A DNA stretch of 64,000 bases from Roseomonas mucosa ATCC BAA-692 (GCF_000622225.1 NZ_JHWD01000013.1:58042-122041), one strand, 5' to 3'; counted from the stretch's first letter, positions 9,329 through 20,077 are shown. Numbers and translations are program-made. The notes: generated from the sequence alone by a model not told the origin.

Positions 9329-9633
9329 CGGTGGTTCCTCGAAGTGGGGCGCCGGTGGCGCCGGACCTGCCGCAAGCAGCCGTCATGGCAGCGGCCGGCG
9401 CGGAGCCGAAGCCGGGCGCCTCGGGCCCGCGCAGGTTGGAAGCAGCGGGGCCACCGCACAAGAGCCCGGGGAGAAAGGGGACGGCATGACGCGGTGGTGC
9501 CGGCCGCCCGCGGCCTGGCCGTTTCCGCCGGGCCCTGGCGCTCCTGATGCCCCGGGGCTGCGGGCGCCCGTTCCCGGAGCCGGTCGCATCCGGGACGGGA
9601 CTGCGCCGAACCCGGCGGAACGTGGCAGGGGCC
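9329..9633. other. Intergenic region, nothing recognised
   Basis: About 305 nt between the methyltransferase stop and the amidase start, both on the minus strand. It should contain the amidase promoter, but no clear promoter element or hairpin stands out. Confidence 0.35.
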
Positions 9634-10686
9634 CTACGGGCGCGCCTCGATGACCATGCTAAACGGCGTCTCCACCGCCCTGCGCACGGTGCCGAAGCCG
9701 CCTTGCCTGATGGCACCGGAAATGCGGGCGAACCCCGCCTGCGCGCCGAGGGCCGCGCCCACCGGCTGGTCGAGCGAGGTCGGCACGCAGATCATGGTCG
9801 AAGCCGCGTAGTAGAGGCGGCCCACCGGGTTCAGGTTCTCCTCCAGCCGGTCGCCCGCCCGCGGCTCGACCACCATCCAGCAGCCTTCCGGCTGCAGCGA
9901 CCGGAGCACGTGCCGGGCCGCCCCGGCCGGGTCGCCCATGTCGTGCAGGCAGTCGAAGAAGGTCACGAGGTCGAGGTCCCGGCCCGGGAAGTCACTGGCC
10001 AGCGCGACCTCGAACCGCGTGTTGGCCGTCACGCCATGTTCCTCCGCATGGCGCCGGGCCTGTTCCACCGAGCCCGGATGGAAGTCGTATCCGGTAAAGC
10101 GGGAATTCGGGAATGCCCTGGCCATCAGGATCGTGGAGAAGCCATGGCCGCAGCCGACATCGGCGACCGCCGCCCCGCGCTCCAGCTTCGCCACGACATC
10201 CCCGAGCGCGGGCAGCCAGGACGCCACGAGGTCGCGCTGATAGGCGGGGCGGAAGAAGCGCCCGACGGCGCAGAACAGGCAGGGCGCCTGCCCTCCCCAG
10301 CCGACGCCCTTGCCGCTGCGGAACGCGCTCTCCACCAGCGGCTCGTTGTCCATCAGCGCGGCCGCCATGTCGAAGCCGCCCTGCATGAAGAGCGGCCCCT
10401 CGGAGTCGGCGAGGAGCATCGCCTGCTCCGGCGGCAGGGTGAAGCGTCCGCTGCCGGGATCGTAGGACAGATAGCCGGAGGCCGCCTGATGCGAGAGCCA
10501 TTCCCGGGCATAGCGTTCGGCCACGCCCGCCTCCGCCGCCAGCTCGGCCGGGGTCATGGGTCCCCGGGCCTGGAGCGCCTTGTAGAGGCCCAGCCGGTCG
10601 CCGAGACGGACGAGTGCCACGCTGCAGGCACCGCCGAGATCGCCGAGCATCTGGCCTATCACCTGGTGAAGCTTCGTCTCGTCCAT
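9634..10686 (-). CDS. SAM-dependent methyltransferase with winged-helix N-terminus
   Basis: A 350-residue protein. Residues ~1-90 resemble the winged-helix dimerisation domain of small-molecule methyltransferases (GLYKALQARGPMTPAELA...VAERYAREWLSHQA). The Rossmann-fold SAM site follows, with motif I VADVGCGHGFSTILMA and an acidic FTGYDFHPGS motif II. A later FFDCLHDMGDP segment resembles the region after motif IV. The family methylates varied metabolites; no substrate is evident. The start at 10686 follows a GGGAGGAAC site, and the open frame extending further upstream is not coding-like. It is divergent from the second amidase across ~290 nt. Confidence 0.83.
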   Translation of the reverse strand: MDETKLHQVIGQMLGDLGGACSVALVRLGDRLGLYKALQARGPMTPAELAAEAGVAERYAREWLSHQAASGYLSYDPGSGRFTLPPEQAMLLADSEGPLFMQGGFDMAAALMDNEPLVESAFRSGKGVGWGGQAPCLFCAVGRFFRPAYQRDLVASWLPALGDVVAKLERGAAVADVGCGHGFSTILMARAFPNSRFTGYDFHPGSVEQARRHAEEHGVTANTRFEVALASDFPGRDLDLVTFFDCLHDMGDPAGAARHVLRSLQPEGCWMVVEPRAGDRLEENLNPVGRLYYAASTMICVPTSLDQPVGAALGAQAGFARISGAIRQGGFGTVRRAVETPFSMVIEARP

Positions 10687-10857
10687 GCTGCCTGTTCCTC
10701 CCATGCATCCATGTCCCGTTCGCGGCACCGGGCCAGCGCGTCGCGGGATCGGAAGCCGGGCCGGGCATGGCATGTCGCGACGATGGCCATCCGCCGTCCC
10801 GTCCGCGAACCGGGGAAGAGTTCCCGGCGGACCGTGCATCCGTCCGGCCCGCCGCGG

Positions 10858-10890
10858 CAAGTTAATTTCGAAATCGAACCTATATTGTGC
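10858..10890 (+). promoter_or_regulatory. Putative promoter of the second amidase gene
   Basis: The divergent intergenic region 10687-10979 is GC-rich apart from an AT-rich island at 10860-10888. It contains TATATT at 10881-10886 (possible -10) and CAAGTT at 10858-10863 (poor -35 at 17-bp spacing), with a small palindrome TTTCGAAA (10866-10873) between them that could be an operator. It lies ~95 nt upstream of the amidase start. It may serve either direction. Confidence 0.3.
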
Positions 10891-10979
10891 CGCCATCCGT
10901 CGCCAGCCTTCCTTCGTCGCGGCCTTGACCCCGGATGCCTCTCACCTAGGCTCGCGGCGCATTTTCGTTGGGACGCGAC

Positions 10980-12455
10980 ATGACGCTGGCGATGGGCTGG
11001 GACGAATGGGCGAAGCATGACGCGGTGGCGCTGGCCAATCGCGTCCGGGCCGGCGAGGTGAGCGCGGCCGAACTCGCCGCCCAGGTCGCCGCCGGCATCG
11101 CCAAGGTGAACCCCGCGCTCGGCGCCGTGGTCGAGGTCTTCGAGGATCTCGTCGCCGAGCCCTTCCGGGACGGCACCTCCCCGGATGGCCCCTTCGCCGG
11201 CGTGCCCTATCTGATGAAGGATCTCGGCCCCACCCTGAAGGGCCGGTTGCAGGAGATGGGCTCGCATCTCATGCAGGGGAACCGGGCGCAGGCGGACAGC
11301 TTCCTCGCCGGGCAGATCCGCCGCGCCGGGCTGAACATCCTGGGGCGCACCACCACGCCCGAATTCGGCTGCTGCTCCGCCGCCGAGAACCCGGCGATGT
11401 ATGTGACGCGCAATCCCTGGAACACGGGCTACACCACCAACGGCTCCTCCGCCGGCACGGCGGCGGCGGTGGCGGCGGGGGTGCTGCCGATCTCGCATGC
11501 CACGGATGGCGGCGGCTCGATCCGCATCCCGGCGGGCGCCACCGGCAATATCGGGCTGAAGCCCTCGCGCGGCGTCTTCTCCATCGCGCCCTATGCCTCG
11601 GACCTGACCGGCCTCGTCTCCATCCAGGGCTGCCACAGCCGCACGGTGCGCGACACGGCGCTCTTCGTCGATGCCTGCCGCGGCGGCGCGCCGGGCGAGT
11701 TCATGCCCTACTGGAAGGCGGACGAGGCCTATTCGGCGCTGATCCGGCGCGACCCGAAGCCGCTGCGCATCGCGCTGTCGCATGAATGGGGCGACTACCG
11801 CGCGGTGCCGCATTTCGTGGCGGAGCTGGAGCGCGCGGGCCGCCTGCTGGAAAGCCTGGGCCACCATGTCGAATGGGCGCTGCCGCGGGTGGATTTCCGC
11901 GCCGCCTTCGCCGCGCAGACCACCTGCTACGTCAGCAACTTCGCGCAGACCGTGAACAACCTGATCGCGCCGCTCGGGCTGGACCGCCCGCCGGCGGACA
12001 AGGTGGAGCCGATCAACATCCGCATCTGGGAGGCGGGCATCGGCACCAGCTTCACCGAGCGGGCGCGGATGCAGGCGGTGTTCAACAGCACCTCCCGCGC
12101 CTTCGGAGAGTTCTTCGAGGAATGGGACATCATCCTCACCCCGATCACCGCCCTGCCGACACCAGTGATCGGCACCACCGAATACCTGACGATCAGCGAC
12201 AATCCGGATGTCTATGACTGGTTCGGCAATCTCTGGCGCAACTTCGCCTATACGCCGCTCTCCAACCTCTGCGGCATCCCGGCGATCTCCCTGCCCCTCG
12301 CCTGGCAGGAAAGCGGGTTGCCGCTCGGCATCCAGGCGCAGACGCGGCAGGCGGGCGACGGGCTGCTGCTGCAACTGGCGGCGCAGGTCGAGCGCGCCAT
12401 CGGCGGGCGCTGGAACGACGGGAAGCGCCCCGGCGTGCATGTGACGGCGGGCTGA
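10980..12455 (+). CDS. Amidase-signature family hydrolase (second copy)
   Basis: A 491-residue amidase only distantly similar to the one at 7835-9328. The triad is present: Lys near residue 80 in PYLMKDLGP, cis-Ser near 156 in [14 protein letters not shown] and nucleophile Ser near 180 in [13 protein letters not shown]. The GSSAG/DGGGSIR forms are typical of the subgroup related to 6-aminohexanoate-cyclic-dimer hydrolase; that subgroup call is tentative. ATG 10980 is chosen over in-frame TTG 10968. The gene is convergent with the ybbP-like gene, and a hairpin (12461-12494) lies between them. Confidence 0.88.
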   Translation: MTLAMGWDEWAKHDAVALANRVRAGEVSAAELAAQVAAGIAKVNPALGAVVEVFEDLVAEPFRDGTSPDGPFAGVPYLMKDLGPTLKGRLQEMGSHLMQGNRAQADSFLAGQIRRAGLNILGRTTTPEFGCCSAAENPAMYVTRNPWNTGYTTNGSSAGTAAAVAAGVLPISHATDGGGSIRIPAGATGNIGLKPSRGVFSIAPYASDLTGLVSIQGCHSRTVRDTALFVDACRGGAPGEFMPYWKADEAYSALIRRDPKPLRIALSHEWGDYRAVPHFVAELERAGRLLESLGHHVEWALPRVDFRAAFAAQTTCYVSNFAQTVNNLIAPLGLDRPPADKVEPINIRIWEAGIGTSFTERARMQAVFNSTSRAFGEFFEEWDIILTPITALPTPVIGTTEYLTISDNPDVYDWFGNLWRNFAYTPLSNLCGIPAISLPLAWQESGLPLGIQAQTRQAGDGLLLQLAAQVERAIGGRWNDGKRPGVHVTAG

Positions 12456-12460
12456 GGCGG

Positions 12461-12494
12461 CCGGGGCCCTGGGACGGGCACCGCCTCGCCCCGG
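12461..12494. terminator. Hairpin between convergent amidase and ABC permease genes
   Basis: CCGGGGC at 12461-12467 pairs with GCCCCGG at 12488-12494 around a 20-nt loop, in the 50-nt gap between two convergent stop codons. No T-run follows, so termination activity is uncertain. Confidence 0.3.
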
Positions 12495-12505
12495 GGCCAT
12501 TCGGC

Positions 12506-15132
12506 CTACTCGTTCCGCAGCAGCGGCGCCGGGCGCACCCGCAGCGCCAGCGCGGTGCCGACCCAGCCCATGCCGAGGGTGAGCACGGCGCAGCCCAGCA
12601 CGGTCAGCAGCAGCGTGCCGGGCAGGAAGACCCAGTCCATGCGCATCACGAAGCGCACCACGCCCCAGGAGGCGAGCGTCCCGGCCGCCGCCGCGATCAG
12701 CCCCGCCGTCACGCCCAGCAGGCCGAATTCCACCAGCCAGGCATTGCGGATCTGCGCCCGGGTGGCGCCCAGCGTCTTGAGCACCACCGCGTCGCGGATG
12801 CGCCGCGCCTGCCCCGCCGCCACCGCGCCCGCCAGCACCAGTGCCCCGGCGACCAGCGTCAGCGCCGCCGTGGATGTCATGGCCATGGCGAGCTGCCCGA
12901 GCGTCTCGCGCAGCGCGTCCAGCGCCTCCCGCACGCTGATGCCGGTGACGTTGGGGAAGGTGTCGGTCACGGCGCGCAGGATGCCGCCCTCGGCGGCCTG
13001 GTCGGCGCGGATCGTGGCGATATGCGTGTGCGGCGCGGATTCCAGCAGGCCGGGCGAGGCGACCAGGGCGAAGTTCAGCCCGAGGCCGCGCCACTCGATG
13101 TCGCGCAGCGAGGCGATGCGGAATTCCAGGTCGCGGCCCAGGATGTTCAGCGTCACCGTATCGCCCAGCCCGACGCCCCAGCCGCGCGCGAGGTTGGCGT
13201 CGAGCGAGACCAGCGGCGGCCCCTTGTAGTCCGGCGCCCACCATTGCCCGGCGGTGAGGCGCGTGCCTTCCGGCGGCGTCGCGGCATAGGTCAGGCCGCG
13301 GTCGCCGCGCAGGGCCCAGGCGGAATCCTCGCTGACCTGGAGCTGTTCCACCGGGATGCCCTTCACCGCCACGATGCGGGCGCGCAGCGAGGGCACGCGC
13401 TGTTCCTCGTGCACGCCCGGCAGGCCCTGCACCAGCGCGTCGAAGCGCTGCGCCTGGTCGTTCTGGATGTCGATGAAGAAGAAGCTCGGCGCGCCGTTCG
13501 GGATCTGCTCGGTGATCTGGCGGCGCAGGTTGCCCTCGATCAGCGCCACCGCCGCCAGGGTGGTGAGGCCGATGCCCAGCGAGACCAGCATCAGCGCGGT
13601 CGGCGCACCGGGGCGGTGCAGGTTGGCGAGGCCCAGCCGGATCTCGGGGCGCCGTACCGTGCGGAAGCGGCGCGCGGCCGCCTGGAGCGCCCAGGCGCCG
13701 ATCCGGAACAGCCCCAGCGTCGCCGCGGCGCCCAGGCAGAACCAGAGGGCGAAGAGCTTCTGCTCGGAGCTGAACACGACCAGCGCCACCAGCAGGACGA
13801 CCACGGCCGCGTTCACCAGCAGCAGCCACAGGCGCGGGCGCCCGGCCGCCGGCTGCACGGCGTCGCGGAACAGGGCCGCGCCGGGGATCTCCCGCGCCCG
13901 TCCCAGCGGCCAGAGCGAGAAGGCCAGCGCCGCCAGCAGCCCATAGACCGCCGCCAGCAGCAGCGGCAGCGGATAGAAGCCGAAGCGTGGCGGCACCGGC
14001 AGCACACCGGCCAGGGCCTGCGCCGCCAGCCAGGTCAGCCCCATGCCGCCCAGCAGGCCGATCGCGATCCCCAGCGCCGACAGCACCAGGAGCTGCAGCA
14101 GGTAGGTGGCGAAGATCACCCGCGCCGGGGCGCCCAGGCAGCGCAGCGTGGCGATGGTCCGCGCGCGCCGGTCCAGCCAGGCGCGCACGCCGGTCGCCAC
14201 CCCGATGCCGCCGACCAGCAGGGCCGTCAGCCCGGCCAGGGTGAGGAAGGAGGCGGCATTGTCCACGAAGCGCCCCACGCCCGGGGCGCCGTCCGAGGCG
14301 TCGCGGATGCGCCAGCCGCTGTCGGCGAAGCCCTGGGCACGCAGGGCTGCGGTGAAGCGCGCCTCCTCCGTCCCGGACGGCAGGCGCAGGCGGTAGGCAT
14401 AGGTCACCAGCGATCCCGGCTGGATCAGCTCCGTCGCCGGCAGGGCGGCGAGCGGAACGATGGCGCGCGGCCCGAACTGGAAGGCGCTGGCCACCTTGTC
14501 GGGCTCGGAGGCCACGGTGCCGCGCAGCACGAAGCGGGCCTCACCGATCCGCACCGTGTCGCCCACCCTCATTCCCAGCCGGTCGAGCACCAGACGGTCC
14601 AGCGCCAGGGGCCAGCGGCCCTCCGCGTCGGGCCGGTCGCCCAGGGGGCCGGGCGGGTCCAGCTCCAGCGTGCCATAGAGCGGATAGGTCCCGTCCACCG
14701 CCTTCAGCTCCACCAGCGAGCGATCGGTGCCGGAGCGCGGCTCCGTGTCCGGTCCCGTGGGTGCCACGCCGCCACCTTCACCGCGCGGGGCCACCGCCAT
14801 GGCGCGCATGGAGACCACCTCGCTGACCCGCGCGCCTTGCGCCTCCAGCCAGCGTCGCCCTTCCTCCGGCATCGGGCGCTGCGAGGCCCGGACCTCCAGG
14901 TCGCCACCCAGGAGGCGCGCGCCATCGGCCGCCAGCCCGGTTTCCACGGCGGCGCGCAGCGTGCCGACGGCGGCGATGGCGGCCACGCCCAGCGCGAGGC
15001 AGGCGAGCACGATCCGCAGCCCCTTCACCCCGCCGCGCAGCTCCCGCCGCGCCAGGCGCCAGGCCAGGGCCAAGGTGCCGGCGGAGGGAGCGCTCCCGGC
15101 CAGGGCGGCGCGCTCCGGGAAGGCCGAGGCGC

Positions 15133-15136
<4 letters not shown>
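12506..15136 (-). CDS. FtsX-like ABC transporter permease (YbbP family)
   Basis: An 876-residue inner-membrane permease. It has an N-terminal helix after a short cytoplasmic lead (GVKGLRIVLACLALGVAAIA), a large periplasmic domain, a central multi-helix FtsX core (~residues 280-370), further helices near 400-460, and a second FtsX core at the C-terminus ending in VRPAPLLRNE. This matches the two-core layout of YbbP/MacB-superfamily exporters, which act as mechanotransmitters or extract lipophilic substrates. It overlaps the upstream ATPase gene by 4 nt (ATGA), so the two form one operon, as in E. coli ybbA-ybbP. The transported substrate is unknown. Confidence 0.88.
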
Positions 15137-15921
<785 letters not shown>

Positions 15922-15922
15922 C

Positions 15923-16633
15923 ATGTCCGGCATCGCCCAGAGATTGTCCCGGCGCGCTGCGCTGCACAGGGGGCTCACCCGTTTCGCATTGTGTCTGGCC
16001 GCGCCCATGGCGCTGCCGCTCCTGGCCGCCCAGCCGGCCCGGGCGGCGGCGAAGCCCATCAAGCTGTTGATGTTGGGCGATTCCATCACCGCCGCCTATG
16101 GCCTGTCGCGGGAGGATGGGCTGCCCGCGCAGCTCCAGGCGGCGTTGTCGCGGCCGGACCGTCCGGTCCAGGTGATCGACGCCGGCGTGTCCGGCGACAC
16201 CACGGCCGGGGGGCGCTCCCGGCTCGACTGGGCGCTGGCCGATTCGCCGGATGCGGTGATCGTGGCGCTGGGCGGCAATGACGGGCTGCGCGGGATCGAG
16301 CCCCGGGACACCGAGGCCAATCTCGCCGCCATCCTCGACGCGCTGAAGGTACGCAAGGTCCCCGCCCTGCTGGCGGGCATGCTGGCGCCGCCCAATCTCG
16401 GCGCCGATTACGGGCGGGAGTTCTCCAGCGTCTTCGCCCGGCTGGCCAAGGCGCATCCGGAGGCGGTGTTCTACCCCTTCCTGCTGGATGGCGTGGCCGG
16501 GGACCCGGCCCTGAACCAGGTCGACCGCATCCACCCGAACCCTCAGGGGGTGAAGGTGCTGGTGGCGAGGATGCGGCCCGCGGTGGAGGCGCTGATCGCG
16601 CGGATTCCCACCGGCCCTTCCGGCGAAGGCTGA
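15923..16633 (+). CDS. tesA: Periplasmic arylesterase/lysophospholipase (TesA, GDSL family)
   Basis: A 236-residue SGNH hydrolase. An N-terminal export signal (SRRAALH at residues 9-15, then a hydrophobic core ending ARAAA) suggests Tat or Sec export. The mature enzyme shows block I (MLGDSITAAYGLS, nucleophile Ser), block III (GGNDGLRG) and block V (DRIHPN with catalytic Asp and His). TesA acts as thioesterase, arylesterase and lysophospholipase L1. The start at 15923 follows a GAGGAGG site. Divergent pairing with ybbA-ybbP is the same as in E. coli, supporting orthology. Confidence 0.93.
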   Translation: MSGIAQRLSRRAALHRGLTRFALCLAAPMALPLLAAQPARAAAKPIKLLMLGDSITAAYGLSREDGLPAQLQAALSRPDRPVQVIDAGVSGDTTAGGRSRLDWALADSPDAVIVALGGNDGLRGIEPRDTEANLAAILDALKVRKVPALLAGMLAPPNLGADYGREFSSVFARLAKAHPEAVFYPFLLDGVAGDPALNQVDRIHPNPQGVKVLVARMRPAVEALIARIPTGPSGEG

Positions 16634-16751
16634 GGGAGAGGGAGGGAGACCGGGCAGCCAGCCGCCGAGACCGACGCACCAGATGCCGCCGCGGGGCCGC
16701 CGAGGCTCGCGCACGACCACCATCCCGACGCCATGGGGGCTTTCCGATCCG

Positions 16752-17288
16752 ATGTTGCGACTGTTTGTGGCTCTCGCCCTGCCCGAATTGCTGCGCGACC
16801 AGCTTGCCGGCCTCGCCGGCGGTATCCCCGGGGCGAAATGGGTGCCGCCCGGCAACTACCACCTGACCCTGCGCTTCATCGGCGCCATCGAGCGCTGGCG
16901 GGCCGAGGAGGTGGACGAGGCGCTCGCCGCCATCCGCGCCCGCCCCTTCGACCTGTCGCTCTGCGGCGTCGGCACCTTCGAGAAGGCCGGGCGAATCCAG
17001 AGCCTCTGGGTCGGGGTGGAGCGCACCGAGGCGCTGTCGCACCTCCAGGCCAAGGTGGAGACCGCCCTGCAGCGCGTGGGGCTGGAGCCGGAGCGCCGCC
17101 GCTTCGCACCGCACATCACCCTGGCGCGGGTGGACCGGGCGGAGGTGCCGAAGCTCGTCTCCTATGTCCAGGCGCACAACCTGTTCCGCGCCCCGCCGGT
17201 GCGGATGGAGCAGTTCACGCTCTTCTCCTCACTGCTCGGCAAGGAGCACTCGGTCTATACGCCGGAAGTGGAGTACGCCCTGGCCTGA
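16752..17288 (+). CDS. thpR: RNA 2',3'-cyclic phosphodiesterase (ThpR/LigT)
   Basis: A 178-residue 2H phosphoesterase. The two catalytic HxTx motifs are visible: HLTLRF near residue 37 and HITLAR near residue 122. Enzymes of this family open 2',3'-cyclic phosphates to 2'-phosphomonoesters and can ligate tRNA halves in vitro; the physiological role is unclear. The start ATG 16752 gives MLRLFVALALP, the usual family N-terminus. The open frame upstream is not family-like. Confidence 0.92.
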   Translation: MLRLFVALALPELLRDQLAGLAGGIPGAKWVPPGNYHLTLRFIGAIERWRAEEVDEALAAIRARPFDLSLCGVGTFEKAGRIQSLWVGVERTEALSHLQAKVETALQRVGLEPERRRFAPHITLARVDRAEVPKLVSYVQAHNLFRAPPVRMEQFTLFSSLLGKEHSVYTPEVEYALA

Positions 17289-17358
17289 GCGGCGCGCCCA
17301 CCGCAGCGTGACCTCGGGCCCGCTTGACGGGCGGCGAGGCGCCGTGCCCCAAACGGGC

Positions 17359-18090
17359 ATGGCCTCCCCGCCGAAGATCGTCGTCCTCACCGGTGCCGGC
17401 ATCAGCCGGGAATCCGGCCTGTCCACCTATCGCGACCGGGATGGAATCTGGGCCAGGGTCCCGCTGGAGGAAGTGGCCCAGCCGGCGGCCTTCGCCCGCG
17501 ATCCGGCCTGGGTGCATGAATTCTACAACGCCCGCCGTGCCCAGCTGCGCGAGGTCGAGCCCAATGCCGCGCACCGTGCCCTGGCGGCTCTCGACGCGCG
17601 CTGGCCGGGGGAGTTCCTGCTGGTCACGCAGAACGTGGACGGGCTCCACGGCCGGGCCGGTTCCCGCCGCCTGGTGCAGATGCACGGGGCGCTGCGCGAG
17701 GCACGCTGCACCCGCTGCGGCACGGTCACTCCCTGGGACGAGGACCTGTCCACCGCGACCGCCTGTCCTGCTTGCGGCCAAGCGGGCGGCCAAGCGGGCG
17801 GCCAAGCGGGCGGGATGCGGCCGAACGTGGTCTGGTTCGGCGAGATGCCGCTGCACATGGGGCGGATCGAGGCGGCGCTGGAGGAATGCGAGCTCTTCGT
17901 CTCCATCGGCACCTCGGGCAGCGTCTATCCGGCGGCAGGCTTCGTGGCCGGGGTGCGGAACCGTGCCGACACGCTGGAGCTGAACCTGGAGCCCTCCGCC
18001 GGGTCGGATCTCTTCGACGAGGCCCGGCACGGCCCGGCCACGCGGCTGGTGCCGGAATGGGTGGCGGAGGTCCTGGCCCGTTGGACCTGA
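17359..18090 (+). CDS. cobB: Sirtuin-type NAD-dependent protein deacylase
   Basis: A 243-residue Sir2 protein that removes acyl groups from lysines using NAD. Motifs in order: GAGISRESGLSTYRD (NAD), TQNVDGLH, catalytic His109 in MHGALRE, zinc cysteines 117/120 (CTRC) and 136/139 (CPAC), then RPNVVWFGEMP and GTSGSVYPAAGF. Tyr56 and Arg59 (YNARR) match the YxxR motif of class III sirtuins, predicting desuccinylase/demalonylase as well as deacetylase activity. The zinc loop carries three QAGG repeats encoded by a 12-bp tandem repeat. The start is ATG 17359; GTG 17344 is an alternative. It overlaps the next gene by 10 nt. Confidence 0.93.
   Translation: MASPPKIVVLTGAGISRESGLSTYRDRDGIWARVPLEEVAQPAAFARDPAWVHEFYNARRAQLREVEPNAAHRALAALDARWPGEFLLVTQNVDGLHGRAGSRRLVQMHGALREARCTRCGTVTPWDEDLSTATACPACGQAGGQAGGQAGGMRPNVVWFGEMPLHMGRIEAALEECELFVSIGTSGSVYPAAGFVAGVRNRADTLELNLEPSAGSDLFDEARHGPATRLVPEWVAEVLARWT
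17776..17811 (+). repeat. 12-bp tandem repeat, three copies, inside the sirtuin gene
   Basis: The unit GGCCAAGCGGGC occurs three times head to tail (17776-17787, 17788-17799, 17800-17811). Being a multiple of three, it adds QAGG units in frame directly after the second zinc CxxC pair. Related sirtuins usually have a short linker here, so copy-number change would vary only loop length. Confidence 0.9.
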
Positions 18091-18656
18091 AACGGGCGGA
18101 GACCGAGGCCCGCGCCTGCACCCTCTGCGCGCCGTGCCTGCCGCTGGGGCCGCGGCCGATCCTGCAGGTGGGCACGCGGGCGCGTCTGCTGATCACCTCC
18201 CAGGCCCCGGGTACCAAGGCGCATCTTTCCGGCATCCCCTTCCGGGACGCCTCTGGCATCCGGCTGCGCGACTGGCTGGAGCTGGACGAAGAGGTCTTCT
18301 ACGACCCGGAGCGCGTGGCCATCCTGCCCACCGGCTTCTGCTATCCCGGCCGCCTGCCGCGCGGCGGGGATGCCCCGCCCCGGCCGGAATGCGCGCCGCT
18401 CCGGCATCCGCGCCTGCTGCCGCTGATGCCGGAGATCCGCTGCCGCCTGCTGGTGGGCAGCTATGCCCAGCGCCTCGTGCTCGGGCCGGGCAGCCTGGCC
18501 GAGCGGGTGCGGCGGCACGAGGACTTCCTGCCCCACTACTTCCCCCTGCCCCACCCTTCCTGGCGCACCCTCGCCTGGGCGGCGAAGAACCCTTGGTTCG
18601 AGGCCGAGGTCATCCCCCGGCTGCGCCAGGTGGTGCGGGAGATCCTGGCGGGATGA
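18081..18656 (+). CDS. Uracil-DNA glycosylase family protein
   Basis: A 191-residue member of the UDG superfamily group commonly annotated as uracil-DNA glycosylase family protein. The sequence has an N-terminal CTLCAPCLPLGPRP segment, motif 1 in SQAPGTKAHLSGIPFRDASG and a C-terminal HPSWR motif corresponding to the leucine-loop region. It presumably binds or excises damaged bases, but activity of this subgroup is not established to my knowledge. Translation most likely starts at TTG 18081, inside the end of the sirtuin gene; there is no ATG in frame near the conserved N-terminus. Its stop overlaps the next start as ATGA. Confidence 0.82.
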   Translation: MDLKRAETEARACTLCAPCLPLGPRPILQVGTRARLLITSQAPGTKAHLSGIPFRDASGIRLRDWLELDEEVFYDPERVAILPTGFCYPGRLPRGGDAPPRPECAPLRHPRLLPLMPEIRCRLLVGSYAQRLVLGPGSLAERVRRHEDFLPHYFPLPHPSWRTLAWAAKNPWFEAEVIPRLRQVVREILAG

Positions 18657-19702
18657 GCGCCGCCCCGGTCCCGTCCCGTCCCCGCCGGCCCTGGGCGGAA
18701 CCGGCCCGCCCGAGGCTGCGGAACCTCCTGCTGGCCGTGCCCCTGTTCCTTTCCACCGGGGCGGCGAGCGCGGAAGGGCTGAGCGGGGCCGAGGCCACGG
18801 CCTTCCTGGCGCAATCCGTCTGCCTGGACGGCGCCGGGGCGCCGATCCCCGGCCGCCTGCCCTTCGAGCCCGGCTGCGACCGCCGCCGCCCCGCCCGGAT
18901 CGAGGAGGTGCTGCCATGGCGCAAGACCGACTTTCCCGACAGCGGCGCCGCGCTGGCCCGGCCGCAGGGCTACATGGCCTCCGACGCCGTGGTCGGGCGG
19001 CTGCTGGGCCGTCCCGCCATCATCCAGACCTTCGACATCGGCGGCGGCTTCCAGGGCCATGAGTTCGGCCGCTTCGAGCCGGATGAGGGCGGGCAGGCCG
19101 CTCTGCTCAGCCCGGGCCCCAACGGGGTGGAGGCGGGTTTCGTGGTCACGCAGGACGGCGGACGGCCCGGCGTGCTGCAATGGTTCCTCTCCCCGGCCTG
19201 CCGCCCCGGCGCACCCCCGGCCCCGGCCTGGCTGGCCTTCGCCGGAGAGGTTCCCGACGGCCGCTGGGCGGAGCGGATCGCGCCCATCAACATCGCCGCC
19301 GCGCCCAATGCCTGCCCGCGCGATTTCGGCCGCGCCCTGACCCGCTGGCGGCGGGCGCGGATCGCCCTGCCGATGCGCTGGCATGACGACCCCACGCCCA
19401 GGAGCCTGCCGGTGGAGACGATCGTCTCCGAGCACTATGCCCGGCCGGAGATCGTCGCCTCCGACCACCTGGAACGCTTCTGGTTCGCCCGCGACCTCGG
19501 CATGGTGCGGTGGGAGCGCTGGAACAACGGCGCCTTCCTGGCCGACACGCCGGAACGGGGCCGCTGGTTCGCACGCACCGGCCGCTGCGGGCCGGTCCCC
19601 TTCTCGGAAAGCCCGGGCCCCGGCTGGGCGCTGGTGGATTGCCGGACATGGACCAACTTCTCCCGCCAGGGCGGACGCGTGGCGCCATGGCCGCTTCCCT
19701 GA
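18653..19702 (+). CDS. Secreted protein of unknown function
   Basis: A 349-residue protein I do not recognise. It has a Sec-type signal after a basic lead (residues ~20-45: LRNLLLAVPLFLSTGAASA). The mature part has a few cysteines (around the VCLDG, PGCDRRR, PACRPG, NACPRDF, TGRCGP and DCRTW segments) that could form periplasmic disulfides. It contains many Trp, Gly and Pro residues and no transmembrane segment after the signal. Start ATG 18653 overlaps the UDG stop (ATGA), so it is co-translated with the sirtuin and UDG-like genes although those are cytoplasmic. The composition matches its neighbours, with no sign of recent transfer. Confidence 0.75.
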   Translation: MSAAPVPSRPRRPWAEPARPRLRNLLLAVPLFLSTGAASAEGLSGAEATAFLAQSVCLDGAGAPIPGRLPFEPGCDRRRPARIEEVLPWRKTDFPDSGAALARPQGYMASDAVVGRLLGRPAIIQTFDIGGGFQGHEFGRFEPDEGGQAALLSPGPNGVEAGFVVTQDGGRPGVLQWFLSPACRPGAPPAPAWLAFAGEVPDGRWAERIAPINIAAAPNACPRDFGRALTRWRRARIALPMRWHDDPTPRSLPVETIVSEHYARPEIVASDHLERFWFARDLGMVRWERWNNGAFLADTPERGRWFARTGRCGPVPFSESPGPGWALVDCRTWTNFSRQGGRVAPWPLP

Positions 19703-19791
19703 CGGCGGGGGTCATGAGCCCGGAGGCGCGGCGGAAGGGAGCCAAGTGCCCCCTGCCGCGTTACCGGAACATGTCTCCAGGGAGAACAGGC

Positions 19792-20013
19792 ATGAACAAC
19801 CCGAAGAAGCCGATCGACCACAGCGCGGACTGGGAGCACGCGCAGCGCCAGAACGAGCGCAGCTGGGGCGACGACCCGAACCTGCCGAACGAGGGGCAGG
19901 AGCAGTCCGACCGGCAGAAGCAGGAACGGACCGACGAGGATTACGGCATCGGCAAGGAAGGGACCGACCCCCGCCGTGACGAGGCCGGGCGCTCGCCAAA
20001 GAACCCGGTCTGA
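19792..20013 (+). CDS. Small hydrophilic protein of unknown function
   Basis: A 73-residue, highly charged protein rich in Asp, Glu, Arg, Gln and Asn with no hydrophobic segment and no cysteine, so probably cytoplasmic and intrinsically disordered. The start at 19792 is supported by an AGGGAGA site 8 nt upstream. Its amino-acid use resembles small stress or hydrophilin-like proteins, but I recognise no family. It follows the secreted orphan by 89 nt and is convergent with the metallopeptidase gene. Confidence 0.65.
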   Translation: MNNPKKPIDHSADWEHAQRQNERSWGDDPNLPNEGQEQSDRQKQERTDEDYGIGKEGTDPRRDEAGRSPKNPV

Positions 20014-20077
20014 GGAACAGGGGGCGGGTGCTTGGCTCCGGCGCCGGGCTCCCGGCCCGTTCCGGGGCGGGGCGGCG

